Positions 18,098 to 25,529 of a stretch of DNA of 64,000 nucleotides are shown here, in pieces. The stretch lies in NCBI RefSeq assembly GCF_003935425.1, contig NZ_RHQN01000008.1, forward strand, positions 1 through 64,000. The letters are read 5' to 3'. The DNA is from Pseudomonas sp. v388 (lineage in GTDB: Bacteria; Pseudomonadota; Gammaproteobacteria; Pseudomonadales; Pseudomonadaceae). Made by a program: the position numbers and the translations under genes. Positions within the stretch are counted from its first letter, which is position 1. Each line of letters opens with the position of its first letter. The notes below the pieces were generated by a model. The model saw nothing but the letters and a program-made list of their open reading frames with translations, did no database searches and was not told where the DNA came from.

Positions 18098-18895
18098 ATG
18101 ACCTTCTCAGAACTGATCAATGCCGTACGTGACAATCCCCACAGTGTCGTCATTCCGCCCGGTTGGTCCCAGGGGCGGGCCAGCTTCGGCGGGCTGATGG
18201 CCGCGTTGCAATTCGAAGCCATGCGCCAGCGGGTGCCGGCAGACCGACCGGTGCGCTCGCTGGCAATCACCTTCGTCGGGCCTGCCGAGCTGGACGTGCC
18301 TATTTCGTTCGAAGTCGATGTGTTGCGCGAAGGCAAGGCGGTCAGCCAGGTCCTCGGCCGGGCCATGCAAAAGGGTCAAGTGATGATGCTCATGCAAGGC
18401 AGCTTCGGTGCGGCCCGTGAGTCAGTGGTGACAGTGGCGGCCGGGGCGGCCCCGCAGCTCAGGCCCGTGGAAGACTGTCAGGAGCTGCCCTTCATCAGCG
18501 GCGTCATGCCCGCGTACCTGAGGTTCATGGAAATGCGCTGGGCCTTGGGCGGTCTGCCGTTCAGCCATACGCCATCGCCTGCCATTGGCGGCTACGCGCG
18601 CTTGCGCGATCAGCAGCTTGCCGAGCCGATGAATGAAGCGCATATCCTGGCGCTGGTCGACACTTGGCCACCGGCGCTGTTGCCTTACCTGAGCAAGCCG
18701 ACACCCGCCAGTTCGTTGACCTGGACCATCGAGTTCGTGCAGCCCCAGCCGGCACTGACTACCCAGGACTGGTGCACTTACCACGCAGTGATCGAACATG
18801 CCCGCGACGGCTACGGCCACACGGCCGCAACGCTCTGGACGCCGGGCGGCGAGCTGGTAGCAATCAGTCGGCAAACGGTAACGGTGTTCGGCTGA
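18098..18895 (+). CDS. Acyl-CoA thioesterase, double hot-dog family
   Basis: This 265-residue protein looks like the TesB-related double hot-dog thioesterases that hydrolyse acyl-CoA in the cytosol. Typical features are GRASFGGLMAALQFEAM near residue 28, a first hot-dog with SLAITFVGPAEL, the linker LPFSHTPSPAIGGYARLRDQ, and a second half with SSLTWTIEFVQPQ and HAATLWTPGGELVAISRQT-like strand order. Two ATGs lie 6 bp apart (18092 and 18098); GGAG at 18087-18090 has proper spacing only to the second. It stands alone, convergent with the next gene only 3 bp away. The acyl substrate is unknown. Confidence 0.8.
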   Translation: MTFSELINAVRDNPHSVVIPPGWSQGRASFGGLMAALQFEAMRQRVPADRPVRSLAITFVGPAELDVPISFEVDVLREGKAVSQVLGRAMQKGQVMMLMQGSFGAARESVVTVAAGAAPQLRPVEDCQELPFISGVMPAYLRFMEMRWALGGLPFSHTPSPAIGGYARLRDQQLAEPMNEAHILALVDTWPPALLPYLSKPTPASSLTWTIEFVQPQPALTTQDWCTYHAVIEHARDGYGHTAATLWTPGGELVAISRQTVTVFG

Positions 18896-18898
18896 GGG

Positions 18899-19261
18899 CT
18901 AGCGTTTGTGGCGTTGCTTCCACGCCCGCCACCAGGCTCCGCTCAATACGAAGCGCGGGAAGGTCACGAACTGTTCGACCAGCAGGCGTTTGATGGCATC
19001 GCCGCGGTCACTGGACGGTTCGGCGGACTGCTTTTCCAGGCGATGACCCTGGCGCTGGAAACCCAGCGCCGCGATCAGGCCGATCACACCGATGGCAATC
19101 GATGTAAAGCTGAGGGAAAACAGGCCGTCGAGGATCAGTAACACGGCCAGGATGAACATCGGGACGGCGATCAGGTGCAGTACCAGATTGGCCGGGTGCC
19201 GATGATCGTCGGCGTAATGTCGCCACTGCCATGTGTGGAGATTGGGATGTCGCTTACCCAT
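18899..19261 (-). CDS. Small Mpo1-like (DUF962-related) membrane protein
   Basis: The 120-residue protein starts MGKRHPNLHTWQWRHYADDH, continues RHPANLVLHLIAVPMFILAV, and holds two or three hydrophobic segments (about 28-50, 55-75) before a basic C-terminal end. The HRHPANLVLHLIAVP pattern resembles Mpo1/DUF962 membrane proteins, which in yeast oxidise 2-hydroxy fatty acids; bacterial homologues are mostly uncharacterised. GAGGAACG precedes the ATG. It is convergent with the thioesterase gene and the stops nearly touch. Family assignment is moderate. Confidence 0.6.
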   Translation of the reverse strand: MGKRHPNLHTWQWRHYADDHRHPANLVLHLIAVPMFILAVLLILDGLFSLSFTSIAIGVIGLIAALGFQRQGHRLEKQSAEPSSDRGDAIKRLLVEQFVTFPRFVLSGAWWRAWKQRHKR

Positions 19262-19355
19262 ACTGCGTTCCTCTTCATGCGCATATCAATGCCTGAAGAA
19301 TAGGCCCGCCGTGACTCATCCGCGAGTCAAGGATGACTATTGGTGTCATAGCCAG

Positions 19356-20831
19356 TTAAAGCTTGAGCTGGCCGACGGCCTTGCTCAATTCCGTCGCCAG
19401 GGCGGCGAGCTCGCCGCTGGTATTGGCCGATTCGACGGTCTGGGTGACGGTGCTTTCGGTTACGTCACGGATGCTCACCACTGCCCGGTTCATCTCCTCG
19501 GCGACCTGACTCTGCTGTTGCGCGGCCACGGCGATCTGCGTGTTGCTTTCGCGCATCCGGCCCACCGCATCGGCAATAGCCGCCAGTGCCTGGCCCGCTT
19601 CCCGGGCCTGCTGCACACACTGGTCGGCCTTGTGGGAGCTGTCCTGCATGAAGTCCACCGCATCCCGGGTTCCAGATTGCAGCGCGCAGACCATGGTGGT
19701 GATCTCATCGGTGGAGACTTGCACGCGTTTGGCGAGGTTGCGCACCTCATCGGCCACGACCGCAAACCCACGACCCATTTCCCCGGCGCGGGCGGCCTCG
19801 ATGGCGGCGTTCAGCGCCAGCAGGTTGGTCTGCTCGGCGATGCTGTGAATCACGCTGACCACGCCGTTGATTTTCTGGCTGTCCTGGGCCATGCGCTGGA
19901 TCATGTCGGCGGTCTGCTGCACGCCGCTGGACAAACCGGCGATGGACAACTGCACCCGGTCCACCACGGCCTTGCCGCTGCCGGCCAGGGCATCGGCGGC
20001 CTGCGACTGATCACGGGTCGCGGCCGCATGCTGGGCGATATGGTGCACGGTGGTGGTCATTTCATTGATGGCCGTGGCGACCTGATCGGTCTTGCTCTGT
20101 TGACCGAGCATGCCCTGGCGCACGCCGCTCATGCCTTCGGCCAGATGTGCAGCGCCCTGATCCAGGCGCGTCGCGGTGTGCGACACGGTGCCCACGACCC
20201 GCTGGTAGCCGGCCTGCATGGCATTGAATGCCTTGGCCATCTGCCCGACTTCATCATCGCTGCCGTTGGGCGCCCGGGCAGACAGGTCGCCGCTGCGCTC
20301 GACGCTTATCATCACGTCCTTGAGCGTGTTGAGCTGGCTGAGCAGGAAACGGATCAGCCATTGCGACGCGCAGAGCATCGCGATCATCAGCACCAGAACG
20401 GCCACGGCGTACTGCGTGAATCGCTCGGCAAACAAGCGGGGCAGGGTCGGTACGAAGGCGAGTATCGCGACACGCTGTCCGTCGCTGCGACTGACCACTT
20501 GAGCGCCGCTCAACACGCGCTCGCCCAGCACTTGGTCTAGTTCCACCCAGTCCTGCCCGTTGGCCAGCTCCGGCAACGGTTGATTGCCGAGGCTGGGCGT
20601 GGCGCCGGCCTTGTAGATCAGTAGTTGTTCATCGGCGGGCAATGCCTGAGCGGCGGGCCAGGCGCTGAGCATTCGCGCCTGGGCTCGCGTCGCGTCGCGG
20701 GCGGTTTCCTGTCTGCCTTGTTGCTCCAGCCCGAGGGCGTACAGCACCAGCAGCAGCGTGGTAATGAAGGCGACCGCGTTGACGGCCCAGAATTTGTATT
20801 TCAGTGACAGGTTGCTAATCCATGAGCCCAT
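19356..20831 (-). CDS. Methyl-accepting chemotaxis protein
   Basis: This 491-residue chemoreceptor is anchored by a helix at about 13-32, has a short periplasmic sensor (about 33-165), a second helix ([20 protein letters not shown], about 168-190), a HAMP domain, and a cytoplasmic signalling coiled coil. The hairpin tip [19 protein letters not shown], continuing [18 protein letters not shown], at about 325-365 contacts CheA and CheW. The sensor part is short and has no recognised Cache or 4HB signature, so the ligand is unknown. No C-terminal NWETF-like CheR tether is present. Monocistronic by spacing. Confidence 0.93.
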   Translation of the reverse strand: MGSWISNLSLKYKFWAVNAVAFITTLLLVLYALGLEQQGRQETARDATRAQARMLSAWPAAQALPADEQLLIYKAGATPSLGNQPLPELANGQDWVELDQVLGERVLSGAQVVSRSDGQRVAILAFVPTLPRLFAERFTQYAVAVLVLMIAMLCASQWLIRFLLSQLNTLKDVMISVERSGDLSARAPNGSDDEVGQMAKAFNAMQAGYQRVVGTVSHTATRLDQGAAHLAEGMSGVRQGMLGQQSKTDQVATAINEMTTTVHHIAQHAAATRDQSQAADALAGSGKAVVDRVQLSIAGLSSGVQQTADMIQRMAQDSQKINGVVSVIHSIAEQTNLLALNAAIEAARAGEMGRGFAVVADEVRNLAKRVQVSTDEITTMVCALQSGTRDAVDFMQDSSHKADQCVQQAREAGQALAAIADAVGRMRESNTQIAVAAQQQSQVAEEMNRAVVSIRDVTESTVTQTVESANTSGELAALATELSKAVGQLKL

Positions 20832-20927
20832 GAGTGGTCTTCTTTAATGATCGCGGGAGGCGTGCGGCAAGGTGCCACTACGATGCCTGAATCATTCAAG
20901 AATGGATTGATGCCGGTCAATGTAAGC

Positions 20928-21752
20928 TCAGATTGATGCCGTTGCTTCGTCCACTTCCGGCAGATTGAAGAAAGCGCGTGCGCAGGCCGTGGTATGGGCG
21001 GCCAGGTCTTGCTGGCTTTCGCCCCGATGCAGCGCCACTTCCCGCAGCACTTCGGGAAGATACGCCGGTTCGTTGCGACCGTTCTTGGGTTTGGGCCGCA
21101 GGCTGCGCGGCAGCAGATACGGCGCATCGCTTTCCAGCATCAACCGGCCACGGGGAATATCGCGCACCAGCGGATGCAAATGGGTGCCGCGACGCTCGTC
21201 GCAGATCCAGCCAGTGATGCCGATGTGCAGATCCAGATCGAGGTAGCTGAACAACGCACGCTGCTCGCCGGTGAAGCAATGCACCACGGCGGCGGGCAAG
21301 CGGTCGCGGTAGTCGCGCAGAATCTCCAGCAGCCGCTGGCTGGCGTCGCGCTCATGGAGAAAGACCGGCAGTTGCAGCTCGACCGCCAGGGCCAGATGCG
21401 CCTCCAGTACCTTCTCCTGTTGTGGGCGAGGGGAGAAGTCGCGGTTGAAGTCCAGGCCGCACTCGCCCACGGCGCGAACCCGGTTTTCGTTGAGCAGGGC
21501 ACGCAACTGGCGCTCGGTGTCTGCGTTCCAGTCGCTGGCCGAATGCGGATGAATACCTGCGGTACTGAACAGGCGCAGCGCGCTGTCGTCCAGTTCATGG
21601 CACAGCTGCAGGGCCTGTTCGCTGCCCTCGACACTGGTGCCGGTGACCACCAGTTGCGCGACCCCTGCCGCATGGGCGCGGTCGAGCACCGCCTGTCGCT
21701 GGGCGTCGAAGCTTGAGTTGGTCAGGTTGACGCCGATGTCGATGAGTTGCAT
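20928..21752 (-). CDS. tatD: TatD-family metal-dependent deoxyribonuclease
   Basis: The 274-residue TIM-barrel hydrolase starts [15 protein letters not shown], as in E. coli TatD, where Asn replaces the second His of the usual HxH. Metal-site motifs follow: STAGIHPH near 64, [15 protein letters not shown] near 92, [10 protein letters not shown] near 130, VHCFTGE near 160, and [13 protein letters not shown] near 205. TatD enzymes are Mg2+-dependent 3'-5' exonucleases for single-stranded DNA/RNA and act in DNA repair. The gene lies downstream of nothing on its strand and is divergent from the MltF-like gene, whose start is 188 bp away. Confidence 0.92.
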   Translation of the reverse strand: MQLIDIGVNLTNSSFDAQRQAVLDRAHAAGVAQLVVTGTSVEGSEQALQLCHELDDSALRLFSTAGIHPHSASDWNADTERQLRALLNENRVRAVGECGLDFNRDFSPRPQQEKVLEAHLALAVELQLPVFLHERDASQRLLEILRDYRDRLPAAVVHCFTGEQRALFSYLDLDLHIGITGWICDERRGTHLHPLVRDIPRGRLMLESDAPYLLPRSLRPKPKNGRNEPAYLPEVLREVALHRGESQQDLAAHTTACARAFFNLPEVDEATASI

Positions 21753-21940
21753 GGTGCTACCTCCCGCTGAAGGCGGCCGAGGATATCAGAGCTTCGGCCT
21801 GAACAAGAAAATCCGATGGTTCAGTAAGCGCAATGGCCGGTTATTGCCGAAACCGGCAGCTTTCGAGGCGGTCCGACTCTTCGATCCATCCGTGCGCCAC
21901 GCGTATGGCTGTCCTTTCCGGTGTTGCCCTGGAGGCGCGA

Positions 21941-23365
21941 ATGTCCCGAACCGCTCTGGTGTGTCTTGTCTGTCTGCTGGCAACCTCGCCCCTGGCTGCC
22001 GCAGCGGTGACGGCCGGACCGGAGGCGGTACAGCACGAAAGCCAGGCCCGTGACCTGCCTGCCATCCGCGACAAGAACGTGTTGCGGGTGCTGGTCAACC
22101 AGAGCCGCAACAGCTCCGGCGGCGTGAAGGGCCAGGAGATCGGTGTCGAGTACCACCGGCTGCAAGCCTTCGAGCACTACCTCAACAAGCATGCCCCGAA
22201 CGGGCAGAAGATCACGCTCAAGATTATCCCCAAGGCCAAGAACCAGTTGCTCGGTGCTCTGCAGCGCGGCGACGGTGATCTGGTAGCGCCCGGCGAGCTT
22301 CTGGACATGGCCGGCAGCAAGGGCGTTCAGGCCAGCGCGCCGATTGTTCAACATGTGCCGTTGGTGCTGGTGGGCATGCGCGGGCAACGCAGCCTGCGGC
22401 ATCTGGAGCAGTTATCCGGTCGTACCTTGAGTCTGCCGAGCGGCAGCGCCGCCGATGAAGCCCTGCATCAGCTCAACCGGCGTCTGGAACTGCGCAAGTT
22501 GCCGCCGGCAAAGATCGAGTGGGTGGACCCCAGCCTGGCGGTCGAGGACGTGCTGGAAATGATCCAGGCCGGCATCTATCCCCTGACTCTGGTCGAGCAG
22601 CCCATCGCCGAGCGCTGGGCGCGGGTCATGCCCAGGTTGCGCCTGGATCGCAGCCTGATCGTCAAGACCCAGGGCGATATCAGTTGGTTCGTGCGCCAGG
22701 ACGCCGGCGAGCTGCGGGCCACTGTCGACGACTTCCTCGGCAGTTACGAGCAGGATGCCGGCCAGGACCTGGCCTTCGAAAAAGCCTACAAACACATGTA
22801 CCGGGTCCATGACCCGTTGGCCCACGGCACCCTGCGCAAGCTCGAACACTTGCGCCCGGTCCTGCAGCGTCACGCCGACGCCCAAGGCATCGACTGGCTG
22901 GACCTCGCGGCGCTGGCGTTCAAGGAGTCGAAACTCGATCCTGCTGCGAAGGGTTCCGGCGGGGCGACCGGGTTGCTGCAGATCACGCCGTCGGCCGCGC
23001 GGCGAGTCGGGGTTGCCAATATCCAGACCACCGACAGCAACGTGCAGGCGGCGGCGCGCTACATGGCGCTGATCCAGCGTAAATTCTTCAACAGTTCCCG
23101 CGTCAACGAGCGTGAGCGCATGGCATTCGTGCTGGCCGCCTATAACCTTGGGCCGGAGCGGGTCCAGCGGATGCGCAAGGAAGCCGCAAAGCGCGGCCTC
23201 AACCCCAATCAGTGGTTCTTCCAGACCGAACGCATCGCGATGGAGCAGGGCGGCGCCAACGTTGTGACCTTCGTCAACAGCGTCAACAAGTACTACCTGG
23301 CGTTTGACCGCCAGCGCGACACGCTGGAGAACAACCCTGCCAGCGAATACGTCATCAGGAAGTAA
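21941..23365 (+). CDS. MltF-like lytic transglycosylase with periplasmic solute-binding domain
   Basis: The 474-residue protein has a signal peptide (MSRTALVCLVCLLATSPLAA), a family-3 solute-binding domain (about 40-275) and a C-terminal SLT lytic transglycosylase domain. The presumed catalytic Glu329 is in LAALAFKESKLDPAAKGSGG, followed by ATGLLQITPSAA and AAYNLGPERVQRMR. This is the MltF architecture, cleaving peptidoglycan to anhydromuropeptides. The ATG at 21941 follows GGAGGCG; the frame is open further upstream but lacks a signal peptide there. It differs from canonical MltF enough that I leave the symbol blank. Monocistronic. Confidence 0.87.
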   Translation: MSRTALVCLVCLLATSPLAAAAVTAGPEAVQHESQARDLPAIRDKNVLRVLVNQSRNSSGGVKGQEIGVEYHRLQAFEHYLNKHAPNGQKITLKIIPKAKNQLLGALQRGDGDLVAPGELLDMAGSKGVQASAPIVQHVPLVLVGMRGQRSLRHLEQLSGRTLSLPSGSAADEALHQLNRRLELRKLPPAKIEWVDPSLAVEDVLEMIQAGIYPLTLVEQPIAERWARVMPRLRLDRSLIVKTQGDISWFVRQDAGELRATVDDFLGSYEQDAGQDLAFEKAYKHMYRVHDPLAHGTLRKLEHLRPVLQRHADAQGIDWLDLAALAFKESKLDPAAKGSGGATGLLQITPSAARRVGVANIQTTDSNVQAAARYMALIQRKFFNSSRVNERERMAFVLAAYNLGPERVQRMRKEAAKRGLNPNQWFFQTERIAMEQGGANVVTFVNSVNKYYLAFDRQRDTLENNPASEYVIRK

Positions 23366-23401
23366 TCGAATAAATCGATGGTTATGCCGCGTTTTTTGCC
23401 G

Positions 23402-23429
23402 TTTTCATATTGGATGATTTGATTATGAT
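23402..23429 (+). promoter_or_regulatory. Candidate sigma-70 promoter of the DoxX gene
   Basis: TTTTCA (23402-23407), 16-bp spacer, TATGAT (23424-23429); a 5/6 match at -10. It sits in an AT-rich stretch 40 bp before the DoxX start. Confidence 0.4.
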
Positions 23430-23468
23430 GGCGCCACTCCCACTTAATCACTGACGGAACGCTTCACC

Positions 23469-23903
23469 ATGAACACATCGATCAACGCTCTGCTCACCAC
23501 CCGCGCCGGGTACGGCCTGACTGTCGTACGCATCATCGTCGGCATTATCTTCATCGCCCACGGCAGCCAGAAGCTGTTCGGCGCGTTCGGAGGTTACGGC
23601 CTGGAAGGCACCGGTCAGTACATGGAAAGCATCGGCCTGACGCCCGGCTACCTGATGGCGCTGTTGTCCGGCAGTGCGGAATTCTTCGGCGGTGTGGCCA
23701 TGCTGATCGGTCTGCTGGCGCGGCCTGCCGCCGTGGTGTTGATCGGCCTGTTGGTGGTCGCGATCCTCTCGGTGCACATCGGCAACGGCCTGTTCATGGC
23801 CAACAACGGCTACGAATTCGCCCTGGCGCTGCTCGGCGGCGCTATCGCGGTGTTGATCGAAGGCGCCGGCAAGCTCTCGGTGGACGGCGCTATCACCAAA
23901 TGA
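23469..23903 (+). CDS. DoxX-family membrane protein
   Basis: This 144-residue protein has four hydrophobic helices and the DoxX motifs GLTVVRIIVGIIFIAHGSQK, followed by LFGAFGGYGLEGTGQYMESI near residue 40 and AEFFGGVAMLIGLLARPAAV near 75. DoxX proteins are poorly understood inner-membrane proteins, sometimes linked to quinone or thiol redox. The ribosome site before the ATG at 23469 is weak (GACGGAACG). The gene is followed 17 bp later by a strong terminator, so it is a single transcription unit. Confidence 0.88.
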   Translation: MNTSINALLTTRAGYGLTVVRIIVGIIFIAHGSQKLFGAFGGYGLEGTGQYMESIGLTPGYLMALLSGSAEFFGGVAMLIGLLARPAAVVLIGLLVVAILSVHIGNGLFMANNGYEFALALLGGAIAVLIEGAGKLSVDGAITK

Positions 23904-23920
23904 CCTGACGCTGTCGATCA

Positions 23921-23947
23921 AGGCCCGCCGCAGGCGGGCCTTTTTTT
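23921..23947 (+). terminator. Rho-independent terminator after the DoxX gene
   Basis: AGGCCCGCC GCA GGCGGGCCT followed by TTTTTT: a perfect GC-rich stem with a T-run. Confidence 0.92.
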
Positions 23948-23973
23948 GCGTACGCAATTTGTGTCCCCGGCAT

Positions 23974-24003
23974 TTGACAACAGGTCGGCGGCTTCTCTAG
24001 GAT
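23974..24003 (+). promoter_or_regulatory. Strong candidate sigma-70 promoter for the 24141 gene
   Basis: TTGACA at 23974-23979, 18-bp spacer, TAGGAT at 23998-24003. The -35 box is perfect and -10 matches 4/6. Transcription would begin near 24010, giving a leader of about 130 nt. Confidence 0.6.
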
Positions 24004-24044
24004 GCGTGTTCGAGCGCCGATTTAACAACTACTTGCGGGGCGCC

Positions 24045-24127
24045 GGGCAAGGCCAGCCTTGTCCAAATACCGCTAAAACGTTGGTTCGGTGTTGCCTCTC
24101 ACCGCTGCCCAGCGGAGCAATAGAGGC
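24045..24127 (+). promoter_or_regulatory. Structured 5' leader: hairpin plus nested stem that hides a GAGG
   Basis: Hairpin 1 is GGGCAAGG (24045-24052), loop CCAG, CCTTGTCC (24057-24064), an 8-bp stem with one G-U pair. Hairpin 2 has the outer stem GCCTCT (24094-24099) with AGAGGC (24122-24127), enclosing the perfect inner stem CCGCTG (24102-24107) with CAGCGG (24110-24115). The 3' outer arm contains GAGG, a possible Shine-Dalgarno 14 nt before the ATG. It matches no riboswitch class I can name. Confidence 0.5.
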
Positions 24128-24140
24128 TGAGACTCGCATC

Positions 24141-24449
24141 ATGAACAACCTGCGCCCCCTTCTGCGTCTGTCCCCGATCAGCACCGTCCTGTCCCGCAAG
24201 AACCCGAAGATTCTTCTCGGTGGTACCCATCAGCCGACCCTGCTGCGCTACCTCGATGGCTGGCCGCGTCGCCGCAGCGGGCCGCACGCCTTCCTGATCA
24301 AGTTCGTCGACAGCCGCGAATCGCTGAGCCAGTATCGCGATGATGAATTCGATCTGGCCGTGGTTCAGTCACCGGCGCCGGAACAGGTGGAGCAAGTGAT
24401 TCATCACCTGACCCGCATCGCCCGTCAGGGGCTGATCGCGCTGGGCTGA
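24141..24449 (+). CDS. Conserved-looking 102-residue protein of unknown function
   Basis: Begins MNNLRPLLRLSPISTVLSRK and has no signal peptide or membrane helix. It is basic in the first half and mixed alpha/beta in the second, with FLIKFVDSRESLSQYRDDEF, then DLAVVQSPAPEQVEQVIHHL and TRIARQGLIAL. The second half faintly resembles the end of a Rossmann-type methyltransferase (strand, helix, strand), but no SAM-binding motif is present. The ATG at 24141 is chosen because the upstream frame lies in the structured leader; GAGA sits 9 nt before it. Codon use fits the neighbours, so it is likely real. Confidence 0.65.
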   Translation: MNNLRPLLRLSPISTVLSRKNPKILLGGTHQPTLLRYLDGWPRRRSGPHAFLIKFVDSRESLSQYRDDEFDLAVVQSPAPEQVEQVIHHLTRIARQGLIALG

Positions 24450-24520
24450 CAGAGAAGGCATTTTGCTGGCCCACCTGTCCGTAACGTCTTGCCACAATCC
24501 TTGCCTTATCAAAGGATTAG

Positions 24521-24862
24521 GTGATTCAACGGATGCGTATCCTGTTCAATGCCGTGGCCTGCGTCGCGCTGGTCAGTATTTCGTATGCGGCCCAGGCCCG
24601 CAGCGCTACCGAGCAGCAGCGTTATGTCTGCACCTGGGGCGCGGACATCGCCAAAAACGCGCAAGCCTCCAAGCTGGCCGGTGTCACTCGGTATGGTGCA
24701 CGCCAGCGTTTGCAGGCGCGCAAATTCCCCAAGAGCTGGATGCGCCCCATGGCGCTGGGTATTACCGAGCAGACCTACGATAGCCCGTCGCGGCTCAAGC
24801 CCGAGAGCATCAAGAAGATTTACCATGACGGTTGCATCAAACATGAGGTAGCGCGACGCTAG
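24521..24862 (+). CDS. Small secreted protein of unknown function
   Basis: The 113-residue protein has a signal peptide, MRILFNAVACVALVSISYAA followed by QA, likely cleaved after AQA. The mature part is about 85 residues, basic, with two Cys (RYVCTWGADIA near 36 and HDGCIKHE near 104) that may form a disulfide in the periplasm. GTG at 24521 has AAAGGA immediately upstream at 4-5 nt; ATG at 24533 is the alternative and gives a cleaner signal peptide. The gap from the preceding gene is 71 bp. I recognise no family. Confidence 0.65.
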   Translation: MIQRMRILFNAVACVALVSISYAAQARSATEQQRYVCTWGADIAKNAQASKLAGVTRYGARQRLQARKFPKSWMRPMALGITEQTYDSPSRLKPESIKKIYHDGCIKHEVARR

Positions 24863-24900
24863 CCCGGTTTGCCGATTCGTTTGCCAGGTCCACTGAATAT

Positions 24901-25377
24901 ATGTCGAGCACCAAGATCATCACCCAGCAAGGCCATGACGCGCTGAGAAAGGAGCTCGACTACCTGTGGCGCGAGAAACGCCCCGACACCACGCAGAAAG
25001 TCGCCTGGGCGGCCTCGCTGGGTGACCGCAGCGAGAACGCCGATTACCAGTACAACAAGAAGCTGCTGCGCGAGATTGACCGCCGGGTGCGTTACCTGCG
25101 CAAACGTCTGGAAGACATGCGCGTGGTGGCGTATTCCCCGGAGCAGGAAGGCCGGGTGTTCTTCGGCGCCTGGGTCGAAATCGAAAACGAAGAGGGCGAG
25201 ACCAAGCGGTTTCGGGTGGTCGGCTATGACGAGATCTACGGTCGCAACGACTACATCTCCATCGACTCACCCATGGCCAGGGCGTTGCTGAAGAAGGAAG
25301 TGGGCGACGAAGTGGTCGTCAACACCCCGACCGGCGAGGTGTTGTGGTTTGTGAATAGCATCGTTTACGAAAAATAA
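24901..25377 (+). CDS. greB: GreB transcript cleavage factor
   Basis: GreB rescues backtracked RNA polymerase by stimulating cleavage of the nascent RNA 3' end. The 158-residue protein has the N-terminal coiled coil (1-75) with the tip acidic residues in GDRSENADYQYNKKLLREID, the GreB-type RRVRYLRKRLEDMRVV, and the C-terminal FKBP-like domain with FGAWVEIENEEGE and ISIDSPMARALLKKEVGDEV. YNKKLLREIDRRVRYL separates it from GreA. The ATG at 24901 has only a weak AGGT upstream. Confidence 0.93.
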   Translation: MSSTKIITQQGHDALRKELDYLWREKRPDTTQKVAWAASLGDRSENADYQYNKKLLREIDRRVRYLRKRLEDMRVVAYSPEQEGRVFFGAWVEIENEEGETKRFRVVGYDEIYGRNDYISIDSPMARALLKKEVGDEVVVNTPTGEVLWFVNSIVYEK

Positions 25378-25420
25378 CCCTGACGCCCCAGAATGGAGAT
25401 CCGTCGGGGGAGCCGGGCTT

Positions 25421-25514
25421 CTGTGGGAGGCAGCTTGCTGGCGACGAGGCCGGTACAGCCCTGACAGATCTACTGCCTGTAACACCGACGTCGCGAGCAA
25501 GCTCCCTCCCATAG
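25421..25514. repeat. Inverted pair of REP units after greB
   Basis: CTGTGGGAGGCAGCTTGCTG at 25421 and, inverted, CGCGAGCAAGCTCCCTCCCA at 25493-25512, about 50 bp apart. The pair lies between the convergent greB and ybbP-like genes, the usual place of REP doublets in pseudomonads. Confidence 0.85.
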
Positions 25515-25529
25515 TCCTTGCGCTGAACT

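Noticed and set aside
24045-24160. Possible TPP riboswitch (GGCGCCGGGC and GGCTGAGA-like strings)
   Set aside because: CTGAGA occurs, but the expected downstream GAACCTGATC segment and the P4/P5 stem are missing, and the gene is not a thiamine gene.
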